Source: Onstottus_B arcticum (lineage in GTDB: Bacteria > Acidobacteriota > Blastocatellia > UBA7656). Taken from it: a stretch of 64,000 nt of DNA. Each line of letters starts with the position of its first letter. The stretch's first letter is position 1. Made by a program: the position numbers and the translations under genes. The notes beneath the pieces are model-generated. The model worked only from the letters and a program-made list of their open reading frames with translations, had not been told where the DNA came from and did no database searches. Shown here one piece after another: positions 17,458-26,363 of this stretch. The stretch covers positions 25,295-89,294 of the forward strand of contig JBBPIE010000028.1 in assembly GCA_038040485.1 (NCBI GenBank), read 5' to 3'.

Positions 17458-19218
17458 ATGGGCATACTACTAAGACCCGTCGCGCTTTCACTGGCACTCT
17501 GCGCCGCGGCGATGGGGCAGGAACCGGTGATGAAACCACCGGTCGCTAATCAAGATTTGAGTAACAATCCACTGCTCGCGCCTCGGTCGCTCCCTGTGCC
17601 TCCGGTTCCAGATCTCACGCGAATAGGAGTGACGGGAGGCGCGTTTCCTTTATCTCTCAACGACGCAATTCGCCGCGCTTTGGAGAACAACAACAACATC
17701 GAGATCTCGCGCGACAACGTCCGCCTGGCCGACACAACCTTGCGATCGCTCCAGGGTGTGTACGATCCAATCATCAATATCACTCCACAGTTCAGCGATC
17801 TCAACACCGCATCGGTCAACTCCACTGGGACAACGTCATCAGGCATACTCAACCAGAAGTTCTTCACTCTTTCGCCATCGGTGACCCAGCAGTTCAGCAC
17901 CGGGGGTGGCCAGTATCAAGTCTTCTTCGACGGTCAACGCGCCACCAGCAATTCAGGCATTACCCAGTTGAGCCCCTTTTACTCGACGACGGCCGGTATT
18001 ACCTTCACACAGCCTCTCCTGCGCGATCGATCGATCGATCGCTACCGCCACGACATTCGCGTTCAGCGTAAGAGGCTCACGCAATCAGACTTTGATTTTC
18101 GGCTCAGCACGATCGCGGTGATCGCTCAGGTGCAGCAGGCTTATTGGGAATTAGTCTTCGCCTTGCGAGATCAGCAAAATCAACTCTCGAATGTGAATCT
18201 AGCGCGCGAGCAACTCCGCATGATCGAAGAGCGGATCTCGGTCGGCGCGTCCGCGGCGCTTGAACGAGCCCAGGCCCTGGCGCAAATCGCAACCAACGAA
18301 ACAAATCTATTAACGTCGACGCAATATGTCACCACCGTGGAGAACGCGCTCAAGCAACTGATCCTGCGCAACACCGCCGCGGGTGAATGGTCAGCGTGCG
18401 TTGAGCCGACCGACCAGCCGTCATTCGACACTGCGCCCGTCAATTTGCAAGACGCGGTCAAGGCGGCCCTCGCCAATCGCCCGGAGTTGAGCCGGCTCCG
18501 ACTGGAACAGGACATCAATGGCATTGATATCAAACTTTTCCGCAATCAAACCCTTCCTCGTGTTGATGTACAATCGACCATCTCGTCCACCGGCTTTGCC
18601 GGCGCCGCTGTACAGAGACCGCTGATCAGCGGCGACCCTCTAACGACTGCCAATGTTTTCCTGTTCGACCAGGTCAACCAATTGCGTAGCGCTCAAGGTC
18701 TGCCCGCGGCTTCAATACCGCTGGTGACAGGCACGGAAGCCGGCAATCTTGTCGGCGGGTACGGACAGGCGCTGCGGAATCTTTGGGATGCGCGCGCAGT
18801 GACCGTCGGTGTGGCAATCCAATTCCCGTTACGCAACCGGACCGCCGAAGCCAACCTCGCAGGCGCTAACGTTCAGCGCGAGCAGTTATCAGCGACGATA
18901 GCAGCTCAGGAGCAAGTGATCGAAGCCGATGTTCGCAATGCCGCCCAGGCTGTGGACATCACCCGGCGTCAGGTTCTGACCGCGCGCGCCGCAAGAGAGA
19001 GTGCAGAGGTTCAGTTGGCGGGTGAACAGAAGCGGTTTCAGACTGGCCTCTCAACCACCTTTCTTGTCTTTCAATATCAGACTCAACTGGTGAACGCGCG
19101 CACCGCCGAGTTGCGCTCGGAGGCCAATTACAACCAGGCTATCGCAAGTCTTCAACGTGCGACCTCAACGACGTTGCGGGATAACAACGTGACGGTCGTG
19201 ACGCCGCCTCTCAAATAG
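17458..19218 (+). CDS. TolC-family outer membrane efflux protein (RND operon)
   Basis: About 586 residues from ATG 17458, 4 bp after the adaptor stop; a longer in-frame reading from 17344 overlaps the adaptor and lacks a signal peptide at its start. The signal sequence is MGILLRPVALSLALCAAAMG. Two efflux-protein repeats follow with long Gln/Ala/Arg heptad helices, and a FPLSLNDAIRRALENNNNIE block opens the mature domain. SD is GGGGGGAG. It completes the second tripartite pump of the window and is distinct from the TolC-like protein at 5071. Confidence 0.92.
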   Translation: MGILLRPVALSLALCAAAMGQEPVMKPPVANQDLSNNPLLAPRSLPVPPVPDLTRIGVTGGAFPLSLNDAIRRALENNNNIEISRDNVRLADTTLRSLQGVYDPIINITPQFSDLNTASVNSTGTTSSGILNQKFFTLSPSVTQQFSTGGGQYQVFFDGQRATSNSGITQLSPFYSTTAGITFTQPLLRDRSIDRYRHDIRVQRKRLTQSDFDFRLSTIAVIAQVQQAYWELVFALRDQQNQLSNVNLAREQLRMIEERISVGASAALERAQALAQIATNETNLLTSTQYVTTVENALKQLILRNTAAGEWSACVEPTDQPSFDTAPVNLQDAVKAALANRPELSRLRLEQDINGIDIKLFRNQTLPRVDVQSTISSTGFAGAAVQRPLISGDPLTTANVFLFDQVNQLRSAQGLPAASIPLVTGTEAGNLVGGYGQALRNLWDARAVTVGVAIQFPLRNRTAEANLAGANVQREQLSATIAAQEQVIEADVRNAAQAVDITRRQVLTARAARESAEVQLAGEQKRFQTGLSTTFLVFQYQTQLVNARTAELRSEANYNQAIASLQRATSTTLRDNNVTVVTPPLK

Positions 19219-19226
19219 GCATTCAT

Positions 19227-19904
19227 ATGACCTGCACAACTATTGCCGTCGCCGGAACATCGTCTGAGGTTGGCAAGACCACACTTCTTTGCAGCCTGCT
19301 GCGAGAGTTTTCCGGCTGGGAGGCGATCAAAATGACCCGCGGCCACTATCGCTCCTGCGGCAAGGACCCTCACGCATGTTGTGTTAGTCATCTGCTGAGC
19401 GATGAGCCGGTGATCCGCTCGGGGCGCGGCCAAACCTATGCCTGCGGCAAAGACACTGGGAGATACTGGGACGCAGGGGCCTCCAACGTCCATTGGGTAA
19501 TCGTCACTGACGATCAGGTCGAACGGGGAATCGCGCTTGCGCTGGATCGCGTTAACGCCCCAGGCGTCTTGATTGAAGGAAACAGCTTTCTGAAATTCAT
19601 CGACGTCGACTTCGCCGTAATTGCTGCCGGATGGGGCGACGGCCAGATCAAATCCTCAGCTCGACGGGCCTTCCAGAAGGCATCAGCCATTTACTTCTTT
19701 GGTCAGAGCGATGAGGCCGCGAGCCGGCGCGCCAATCTCCTGAGCAAGAGGCTCGCGTCTGCGGAACTGATTGAATACCTTCGGGTCTACACTTCCAAAG
19801 ACCTCCCAGAATTGATCACCCGGATCAGACACATACACTCGGGTCGCGATTCGGCTGAGGAGGCAACCGTCAAACAGTTCATCACAGGAGGTTGGTATGT
19901 TTAG
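19227..19904 (+). CDS. P-loop NTPase, MobB-like
   Basis: 225 residues. P-loop GTSSEVGKT at residues 10-18, followed by a Cys/His-containing loop (HYRSCGKDPHACC) and a later ACGKDTGRYWDAGA segment. This resembles the MobB/molybdopterin-guanine-dinucleotide NTPase group by P-loop and length, and it would fit the formate dehydrogenase nearby, which needs a bis-MGD cofactor. The fit is an inference: the Cys-rich loop is unusual for MobB, so a distinct metal- or cofactor-handling GTPase-like role is possible. It overlaps an upstream alternative start of the porin gene by 8 bp, so translation may be coupled. Confidence 0.55.
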   Translation: MTCTTIAVAGTSSEVGKTTLLCSLLREFSGWEAIKMTRGHYRSCGKDPHACCVSHLLSDEPVIRSGRGQTYACGKDTGRYWDAGASNVHWVIVTDDQVERGIALALDRVNAPGVLIEGNSFLKFIDVDFAVIAAGWGDGQIKSSARRAFQKASAIYFFGQSDEAASRRANLLSKRLASAELIEYLRVYTSKDLPELITRIRHIHSGRDSAEEATVKQFITGGWYV

Positions 19905-19974
19905 CCAGATAGAAGACCGCAAAGAGGCCGGGAAGAAACAAACCGCTACAGGCCGCCAACTGGGAGGAACGACT

Positions 19975-21932
19975 ATGTCCCGATCAATCAGCATCTTTTT
20001 TCTGCTCGCCTTCTTTGCTTTCGACCCGCTGGTGTGGGGGCAATCAAGCGCGACACATGATACGCCCAATCGACCAGGCGATGACCGAGCCTCAGCAGGG
20101 AGAGCCGATTCGCCTGCAGCAAATGAGAAGACCGGGGCTGGATCGGCGGCCCCGGATAAAGCGACGACTACCTTCGATGCTGATCCGCTGCTACGCGTCC
20201 TCGTCACTAAGGGAGTGCTGACCACCGGCGAAGCCCGCGCCATCGTTTCTGATGGCAAGCCGAGCGAACAACGTGATCGCCTGGCCCAGTTGTTGAGAGA
20301 TAAAGGATTGATCTCAGCCGCGGAGCTTGAGGCGTTGCGAGCTGACGGTCACGTCGCAGATTCGGTCGGGTCAAATGTCACGGCAAAGCCTGCCTCTCCG
20401 CCGCCTGGCGACGCCATCGCGAAAGGACCCGATCCTTCCGCGACAACCCGACAACGCGCAACTGGTCCGGCGGTGATCGCTGCCATTGCGCCCATCCGGC
20501 TTCTTCCGATAGATCCTCAGACGCGCGAGGGATTGATTCCCGACCTCAAGCTTGGATCGGGAGCGCGGATCAAACCCTACGGCTACTTCAAGACGAGCGT
20601 AATTCGCGATTCCTCGTCGCCCGGAGGGAATGACTTCCCGCTGCCGCTGCTGGCCGCTGATACCGGCCCACAGGGGTCACCAGAGTTTCATCTGAAAGCG
20701 CGAGCGCTTCGGATTGGGGTCAACTTCGAATGGCTCGACGCAGCTCCGAAGACTGTAATCACCGGCCGTTTCGAGTTGGATTTTGAAGGCGATTTCACCA
20801 GGGCGAACAATCGAAATGTATCGTCGATCCGTTCCAGTCAGCCATCGCTGCGCCTTGCCTGGGCCCGCATCGATCGGAGTTTCAACGACAAGCTCAGCGG
20901 CTTTGCCCTGTTCGGCCAGGACTGGTCACCCTTTGCTTCTTCGACCCTTCCTAACATGATCGAGAACACAAATTTCGGCGGCATTGGCTTCGGCGCCATT
21001 TATCAGCGTGTACCTCAGGTTCGATTCGGCTTCAACTACAACGCGGGAGGTGCGCGCTCGCTGAAAATCAGTCCTGAGTTTGCAATCGTATTTCCAGCGT
21101 TCGGTGACCTGCCAACGAACGTCGCTGACCAGTTGGGGTTTGGTGAGCGCCAGGGCGCCGACTCGGCCCGCCCGGGGCTGCAAAGCCGGCTCGTGCTGCA
21201 ATGGCAATTGGACAAAGCACCAGGCGTCGTGCCGGCCGAGTTCATCATCAGCTACGAACATGCCCGAAGAACCGCCATCGTCACGGCGGCAAATGTGCCC
21301 TCGCCGTTCCAGTCTGCCTTCCCAGCGGAGCCGAAGTGAGTAGCGATAGCAATGCTTACAGCGTGGAGCTCCAGCTGCCAACACGGTTCGCAACGCTGTC
21401 GGGAAAATATTACTCGGGCTCAGATCTGCGCTTCTTCCTCGGCGGCCAGCTTCTATCTAATTTCAACGACGCTGCCGGACTGGCTTCGACGGCGAACTCT
21501 CTCTCGATCGACGGCGCATCAACGGTAGTCTTTGGGCTTGCCAATGGAATACCCACAGTCGCGCCTCAGCGACCGGTTCGCGGACAAGGGGGCTTTCTGC
21601 AAGTGGGCTTGCCGCTTTCACGTCTCGTCGATGCTAATCCGACAGGCCGAAATGCAGGATGGACGGCCTATCTCTACTATGGTTTTGACGAAGCGCTGGC
21701 CCGTGATGCGCGACGATTCTCTCCGGTTCGGGGCCGCAGCGATCTGTTTTCCGGGAACATTCAGTACAAGCTCAACACGTGGGTAACGTTCGGTTTCGAG
21801 CAGGGCTACTACCGGACGCGTGCAGCTAATCAGTCCGCGTCTGACTTCGGCGGGCTGCCGTTGTTTCGCGGAATACCCAGCTACACGAGCCATAATCTGC
21901 GATCGGAATTCGCTTCGATATTCACGTTCTAG
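19975..21932 (+). CDS. OprO/OprP-like porin, frameshifted
   Basis: Signal peptide MSRSISIFFLLAFFAFDPLV starts at ATG 19975 with SD GGGAGGAA. An earlier ATG at 19897 also has a strong SD (GGAGG) but adds 26 residues before the signal. A linker rich in Ala/Pro, then an SLH/coiled-coil-like domain and a beta-barrel (IKPYGYFKTSVIRDSS) typical of phosphate-selective porins. The frame stops at 21339 in FPAEPK, while the next frame continues in register (SNAYSVELQLPTRFATLSG) to 21932. A single-base shift near 21325-21340 reconciles them. Combined length about 650 residues. Confidence 0.75.
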
Positions 21933-21976
21933 TGGCTTCTAACAGGCGTATTGCTACCGATGAAATGAGTCCGAAG

Positions 21977-22087
21977 ATCCGTGTGAATCCGTCAAACCCG
22001 TGTGATCAGTGGTCTATGAGTTCGTAACAAGAGCATTGCGATCCGCATAGACCACGGATGACGCTGATTCGACGGATTTGCGCGGAT
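21977..22087. repeat. Large inverted repeat (REP-like hairpin)
   Basis: Two 42-bp arms, 21977-22018 and 22046-22087, are imperfect reverse complements (about three quarters identical) separated by 27 bp. Each arm contains ATCCG, AATCCGTC and GGTCTATG. Sequences of this family (accacggatgacgc...) are common dispersed repeats in soil bacteria. It follows the porin gene and may act as a terminator or REP-type element. Confidence 0.6.
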
Positions 22088-22152
22088 AAGCCCCAGTGGT
22101 GAAGCGCTAGTCGCAGCCCACTAAGACGCTCCAACGTGACACGGAGGAAACC

Positions 22153-22845
22153 ATGGAGTCGATTGACGAGCTGTTGGAGAAATGCGAGCTAGTGCACGGT
22201 CACCTGTGCCCCGGCCAGTTGCTTGGGGTTCGAATGGCTGTCCTCGGGTGTGGCCTTGTCGGCATACAGGACCCGCGCGGCGCGGATCGAAAGAAGTTAA
22301 TCGTCTGGGTGGAGATAGACCGCTGCATGGCAGACGCGGTAGGGGCGGTCACCGGCGCGAGATTGGGAAGACGAACTCTGAAGTTCCTGGACTACGGGAA
22401 GGTGGCAGCCACTTTCTTAAACATCGATACCGGCGAAGCTGCGCGGGTAGTGGCGATCGAGTCGTCCCGCGACCTGGCTGACCAGCGTTACCCGGAGATC
22501 CTCAACAAGAAAGACCGTCAGATGTGCACATATCGCGCGGCCTCTGACGACCAGTTGTTTGCAGTTCGCGTTGTGAAGGTCAGCTTGAGCGAGATGGACG
22601 CTCCCGGGCATCCCCGTTCTCGAGTGACTTGTGATCAGTGCGGTGAAGGCGTAAACGACGGACGCGAAGTAAGCCTTCCGGACGGAAGCACGCTCTGTCG
22701 ATCTTGCGCGTTCGGCGCTTACTATCAGCCTCAACCGGGTCGGGTTGGAGGAGTTGTTAAGCCGAATAGCGCACGATATCTAGATCGTAACTGTACTCGC
22801 TCAACGCTGCTTGAAACAGAGCAGCGTGACAATATTTCCCGGTAA
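22153..22845 (+). CDS. FmdE-family protein with C-terminal zinc ribbon
   Basis: 230 residues. The N-terminal half has the FmdE signature HGHLCPGQLLGVRMA and later VDRC-like EIDRCMADA and TGARLGRRTLKF. The C-terminal half is a zinc ribbon (CDQCGEGVNDG...LCRSC). Archaeal relatives are formylmethanofuran dehydrogenase subunit E, whereas bacterial stand-alone members are linked to molybdenum or formate metabolism. Here an FDH operon lies downstream on the other strand. The last about 30 codons (from about 22757) coincide with the 3' end of the minus-strand DUF2971 gene and do not look like normal FmdE sequence, suggesting its original end was replaced. SD GGAGGAA precedes the ATG. Confidence 0.8.
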   Translation: MESIDELLEKCELVHGHLCPGQLLGVRMAVLGCGLVGIQDPRGADRKKLIVWVEIDRCMADAVGAVTGARLGRRTLKFLDYGKVAATFLNIDTGEAARVVAIESSRDLADQRYPEILNKKDRQMCTYRAASDDQLFAVRVVKVSLSEMDAPGHPRSRVTCDQCGEGVNDGREVSLPDGSTLCRSCAFGAYYQPQPGRVGGVVKPNSARYLDRNCTRSTLLETEQRDNISR

Positions 22846-23542
22846 CTATATCAACAACTGCTTGCTTTTTATCAGAAGGCATCTGATATCCAAGAATCAC
22901 CTCTTTGACACATTCAGGGGGGAATTCGAACAAGCAGATGTCGCACCCACCAGCAACTTTAATATTGCGACTAGCCGTTGGAGGAAGCGCTAGGATGCGA
23001 ATCTCTTCCTCGTAAAACCACCTATCGCTCTTAGTAAAAAAGAATAGGTCATTGACTTCCCCGAGTTCATCATCATCGAGAGAGGACAAACCACGTCTGG
23101 GAACAACTCCTCTATCGGCGGCATATTTTACTTCCCGCAATCCATCACGGGCTTTCCCATTCCCCGGCTTGAAGAATGGGCTGTTCGAATCAAATCCTAT
23201 AACGAATCCTCTATGAGAATCAGCGTAGTGGGCCCACATGAGGGCATTACTATTCTTCTTGGTGAGGCTCAATATACCGAAATATTCACCCCATTGTTTT
23301 CTTGGCTCTGCAAGCTGTTCATCAATAATTGACGGCCGTATTGACTCTATTTGAGAAGGTAGGTTAGACCCAAATCCTTGTCGGAATCTGCGGGTTAATT
23401 CTTCTTTCAGATACTCCTTGAACAAATTGAGGCGGGGCATGGTTTCAAATGGATCATTGAGAGCGGCAGGCTGTGTAAAACGGATTGCTGAGTTTTCGAG
23501 AACATCAATTCTGTCAGGGTGAAGATATTTGTAAACAATCAC
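22757..23542 (-). CDS. DUF2971 protein, probably acquired
   Basis: 261 residues from a GTG start with SD GGGGAGG. It matches the DUF2971 pattern: IVYKYLHPDRID, NDPFETMPR, a central MWAHYADSHRGFVIGFD block and a RWFYEEEIRIL block. DUF2971 genes are often found on mobile DNA and near defence loci; biochemical function is unknown. The gene is visibly AT-richer than its neighbours. It overlaps the 3' end of the FmdE gene by 89 bp convergently and sits between that gene and the AKR gene, so a transferred segment inserted here is likely. Confidence 0.8.
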   Translation of the reverse strand: MIVYKYLHPDRIDVLENSAIRFTQPAALNDPFETMPRLNLFKEYLKEELTRRFRQGFGSNLPSQIESIRPSIIDEQLAEPRKQWGEYFGILSLTKKNSNALMWAHYADSHRGFVIGFDSNSPFFKPGNGKARDGLREVKYAADRGVVPRRGLSSLDDDELGEVNDLFFFTKSDRWFYEEEIRILALPPTASRNIKVAGGCDICLFEFPPECVKEVILGYQMPSDKKQAVVDIVTGKYCHAALFQAALSEYSYDLDIVRYSA

Positions 23543-23544
23543 TC

Positions 23545-23632
23545 TTACTTAACCTCCCCAGATGTTGATCCAAGGTCAAACGGCATAACACGTACATAAC
23601 CGAAGCACGCATCATCAACGTCCAACAGTTTA
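23545..23632 (-). pseudogene. Tail of a truncated gene upstream of DUF2971
   Basis: An open frame ends at 23545 just before the DUF2971 start; its last residues read YVRVMPFDLGSTSGEVK and look like coding sequence, with the stop overlapping the SD of the next gene. Upstream it runs into the 3' end of the aldo/keto reductase gene. It is probably the remnant of the gene that preceded DUF2971 in the donor DNA. No family recognised. Confidence 0.35.
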
Positions 23633-24565
23633 CGCTTCCATGAGCTGTTGAACTTCTGGCGGTTCTTCGCCAAGCCACTGCGGATTGTGTGCAGTGCCAT
23701 CAAAGAGTGACGTTGTCTTGAACGGCTCGTATCGGCCGGTCGCCGCGGCCTTAGCCGTCTTCGCAAGTAACACATCGATTTCCTGTTTGCCGAGCTGATG
23801 GAACGTGCGCACGGCTTCGAATGCCTGATCGAGGATTTCCATACTGTCGATACCCGTGATTACGACTGACGTGGGTAGATTCAGGGCATAGTGCAGGCAC
23901 TCTATCGGCGTTGCGGTGTTCGATTTCAGCAGAATGCCGTTTGCCATGCTCTTCATTCCAAGCACGCCGATCTTCTGCTTCACCAGTTCAGGCACAACCA
24001 GCTTCTCAAAGCTGCGGTAATGCGCATTTATGACGTTCAAAGGCATCTGAGCGGTATCAAACTTGAAGCCGTTCTCCGCCGCGACTTCAAGCATGTGCAA
24101 GTGTATGTGCGGATCTTTGTGTCCGGTGAAGCCTATGTACCGAAGCTTCCCGGCGTCGCGCGCCTCCAGAAGCGCAGCGTTGGCTCCCGCCTCGTCGAAG
24201 ATTCGATGCGGGTCTTCGTAGCGAAGGACCTCGTGATGCTGCACGAGGTCGATGTAATCCACCTGTAGCCGCCGGAGCGATTCATCCAGTTGCTTCGCCG
24301 CCTCCTTTTTCGTCCGCCCGTCGATCTTGGTCATGAGGAAAGCCTTCTCGCGGTACCCGTCACCGAGTGCTTTACCCATGCGCCGTTCGCTCTCGCCGTC
24401 GTTGTAGTCCCAACAGTTGTCCATGAAGTTGACGCCGCGATCGATTGCGGTGCGGACGATGCGCAGGCTGAGTTCTTCGTCAACGTGCTTGAGGCTGAGA
24501 TGCCACCCCCCAACCCCGATGGCGGAGACCTTTTCTCCAGTGCTTCCAAGTGTTCTATAAATCAT
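23630..24565 (-). CDS. Aldo/keto reductase
   Basis: 311 residues with catalytic tetrad Asp49, Tyr54 (DNCWDYNDG), Lys80 (MTKID) and His110/111 (LVQHHEVL). N-terminal YRTLGSTGEKVSAIGVGGW is typical. It is the last gene of the minus-strand formate operon, 25 bp after the dehydrogenase gene at 24591. It is unrelated in detail to the AKR at 10574. The substrate is unknown. Confidence 0.9.
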   Translation of the reverse strand: MIYRTLGSTGEKVSAIGVGGWHLSLKHVDEELSLRIVRTAIDRGVNFMDNCWDYNDGESERRMGKALGDGYREKAFLMTKIDGRTKKEAAKQLDESLRRLQVDYIDLVQHHEVLRYEDPHRIFDEAGANAALLEARDAGKLRYIGFTGHKDPHIHLHMLEVAAENGFKFDTAQMPLNVINAHYRSFEKLVVPELVKQKIGVLGMKSMANGILLKSNTATPIECLHYALNLPTSVVITGIDSMEILDQAFEAVRTFHQLGKQEIDVLLAKTAKAAATGRYEPFKTTSLFDGTAHNPQWLGEEPPEVQQLMEA

Positions 24566-24590
24566 TTAGTGAACTCTTTCCCAGTGTCTT

Positions 24591-25469
24591 CTAAAGCCCG
24601 GCATTTAGATATGAGATCCTGGCGATCGCAGCCCAATCGGATTCGCCCAGCCCTTGAGCGAGAGCGGCTACAAACCGATCGTGGACAAGGCTCGCCAACG
24701 GCATCGGCACCGCAGCCTCCTCCGCCGCGGCGAGCAGCAGACGGTTGTCTTTCATCCCGAGCGGCAATTTGAAGCCCGCCGGCTCAAACTTGTCCGATGC
24801 GATCATGCTCCCGTAAGTTTGGTAGACCGGCCCAGGGAACAGTGAGTTCGTGAGAATGTCCAGAAAGGCATGCGGGTCAATTCCGAACTTACGGCCAAAC
24901 GCAAAGGCTTCGCCCAGACTTTCGATCACCGTCGTGAGGAGAAAATTCCCGGCCAACTTGATCACGTTGGCCGCGTGAGCCTCATCGCCGATCAGGAATG
25001 TCTTCTGCCCAATCGCGTCGAATAGAGGCCGGCAGCGTTCGATCTGTTCGGCTGAGCCAGCGGCAATAACGAGCAGCTTCGCGGCGGCGGCGGCGTCAGG
25101 CCGGCCAAAGACCGGCGCGCCCAGATAGTGCTGCTGTTTTTCGCGATGACTCTCGGCCAATCTGCGCGACAACGCGACGCTGATTGTGCTCATGGAAATA
25201 TGAACCGCGCCGGCGGGAAGCGCCTCTATGGCATTTCCCGGTGAGAGTATGACACCTTCTAAAGCCGCGTCGTCAGCCAGCATGGTGATGAGCGCCTCTG
25301 CATCGGCGGCGGCTTCGGCAGGTGTCTCCGCAATCCTCGCGCCCAGGGACGCGAACACCTCGGCACGCCTTCGCGTCCGGTTGTAAACCGTCAGATTGTG
25401 CCCCGATTTAATCAGGTTGCGGGCGATCGCCGATCCCATGTTTCCCAGACCAATGAACCCTACTTTCAT
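24591..25469 (-). CDS. NAD(P)-dependent 3-hydroxyisobutyrate/6-phosphogluconate dehydrogenase family
   Basis: About 292 residues from ATG 25469 (SD GGGGAGAGAG). A longer in-frame reading to 25517 lacks an SD. Rossmann motif GLGNMG at residues 7-12, then a KLAGNFLL block with the catalytic Lys and a FGRKFGIDPHAFLDIL region, typical of beta-hydroxyacid dehydrogenases (glyoxylate/succinic-semialdehyde reductase-like). The context of formate and oxalate genes would suit tartronate semialdehyde or glyoxylate reductase, but that is an inference. Confidence 0.88.
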   Translation of the reverse strand: MKVGFIGLGNMGSAIARNLIKSGHNLTVYNRTRRRAEVFASLGARIAETPAEAAADAEALITMLADDAALEGVILSPGNAIEALPAGAVHISMSTISVALSRRLAESHREKQQHYLGAPVFGRPDAAAAAKLLVIAAGSAEQIERCRPLFDAIGQKTFLIGDEAHAANVIKLAGNFLLTTVIESLGEAFAFGRKFGIDPHAFLDILTNSLFPGPVYQTYGSMIASDKFEPAGFKLPLGMKDNRLLLAAAEEAAVPMPLASLVHDRFVAALAQGLGESDWAAIARISYLNAGL

Positions 25470-25506
25470 TCTCTCTCCCCTTTCCTTGAAATCATCAATC
25501 AACAAC

Positions 25507-26295
25507 TCAACCGCCAACAGTGTGGAACAAGCGTCCTATCAAATAGCCGAGCGCCGCAGCGCCAAGACCGATTGCTACCATTTGTAAGGCGCTCTTACGC
25601 CAGTCTCCGACCAAGGTCCTCGCAGAATATACACCCACGGCGAAGAGCGTCACTGCGCTGAGCGCTATCGCCACAATAATAGCCGGCGTGCGCGTGACGA
25701 GCATGAACGGGACGATTGGTATCAGGTGACCGATGAGGGTCGCCACTGTGACAATCACTGCGCTCCGCACCAAGCTCCGCTGGGCGACCGGTTGAAGATG
25801 CAATTCTTCATTCATCATCGTACTCACCCACGTCTCCCGATTCGACGTGATCGTGGAAACGATATCATCGAGCAACTGCCCTTCGAAACCCTTGTCCGCA
25901 TAGATCTCTCTGATCTCCCGCCGCTCTTCGTCAGGTTGCGATGCGATCTCGCGTTGCTCCCGTTCTCTTTCGGCAAGATAGAAGTCTCGATCGGAACCGA
26001 ACGAGGTATACGCAACTGCGCCCATTGAAATTGACTCTGTGATTGCTGCCGCCAAGCCGGTCACGATGAGAACGTGCGTGGACCCGCCCGCTGCTACTAC
26101 ACCAAGCGCGATGCCCAGCATGTTGACCAAGCCGTCCTGTCCTCCGAGGATCACATCTCTGAGAGAGTTGTTTGTACTGTGCTGCTCCTTGCCGATCATC
26201 GGGCTCTCCCGGCCGCCGCCGGCGGAAGCACGCACCGCCCGTCCGAGGCGAGTGGTGATCGTCTTCTTCATCTCTAAAGGTTTCGCTTCTATCAA
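25507..26295 (-). CDS. VIT1/CCC1-family metal transporter
   Basis: About 262 residues. The best start is TTG 26295, because GGGAGGAG lies 5-6 nt upstream; a GTG at 26310 overlaps that SD, and ATG 26271 is an alternative. Membrane signature ILGGQDGLVNMLGIALGV, several C-terminal helices and an acidic central loop (ERERERQREIASQPDEERREI-like, with Glu residues typical of the metal-binding domain). The family moves Fe2+ or Mn2+ into a compartment or out of the cell. It lies in the formate operon; a link to supplying or protecting metal for FDH is speculative. Confidence 0.88.
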   Translation of the reverse strand: MIEAKPLEMKKTITTRLGRAVRASAGGGRESPMIGKEQHSTNNSLRDVILGGQDGLVNMLGIALGVVAAGGSTHVLIVTGLAAAITESISMGAVAYTSFGSDRDFYLAEREREQREIASQPDEERREIREIYADKGFEGQLLDDIVSTITSNRETWVSTMMNEELHLQPVAQRSLVRSAVIVTVATLIGHLIPIVPFMLVTRTPAIIVAIALSAVTLFAVGVYSARTLVGDWRKSALQMVAIGLGAAALGYLIGRLFHTVGG

Positions 26296-26363
26296 AAACT
26301 CTCCTCCCACCTATTCGTGGTAGGTCTCACTTTTATCACCAGTGCGGCTGCCGGCGGACGCTC

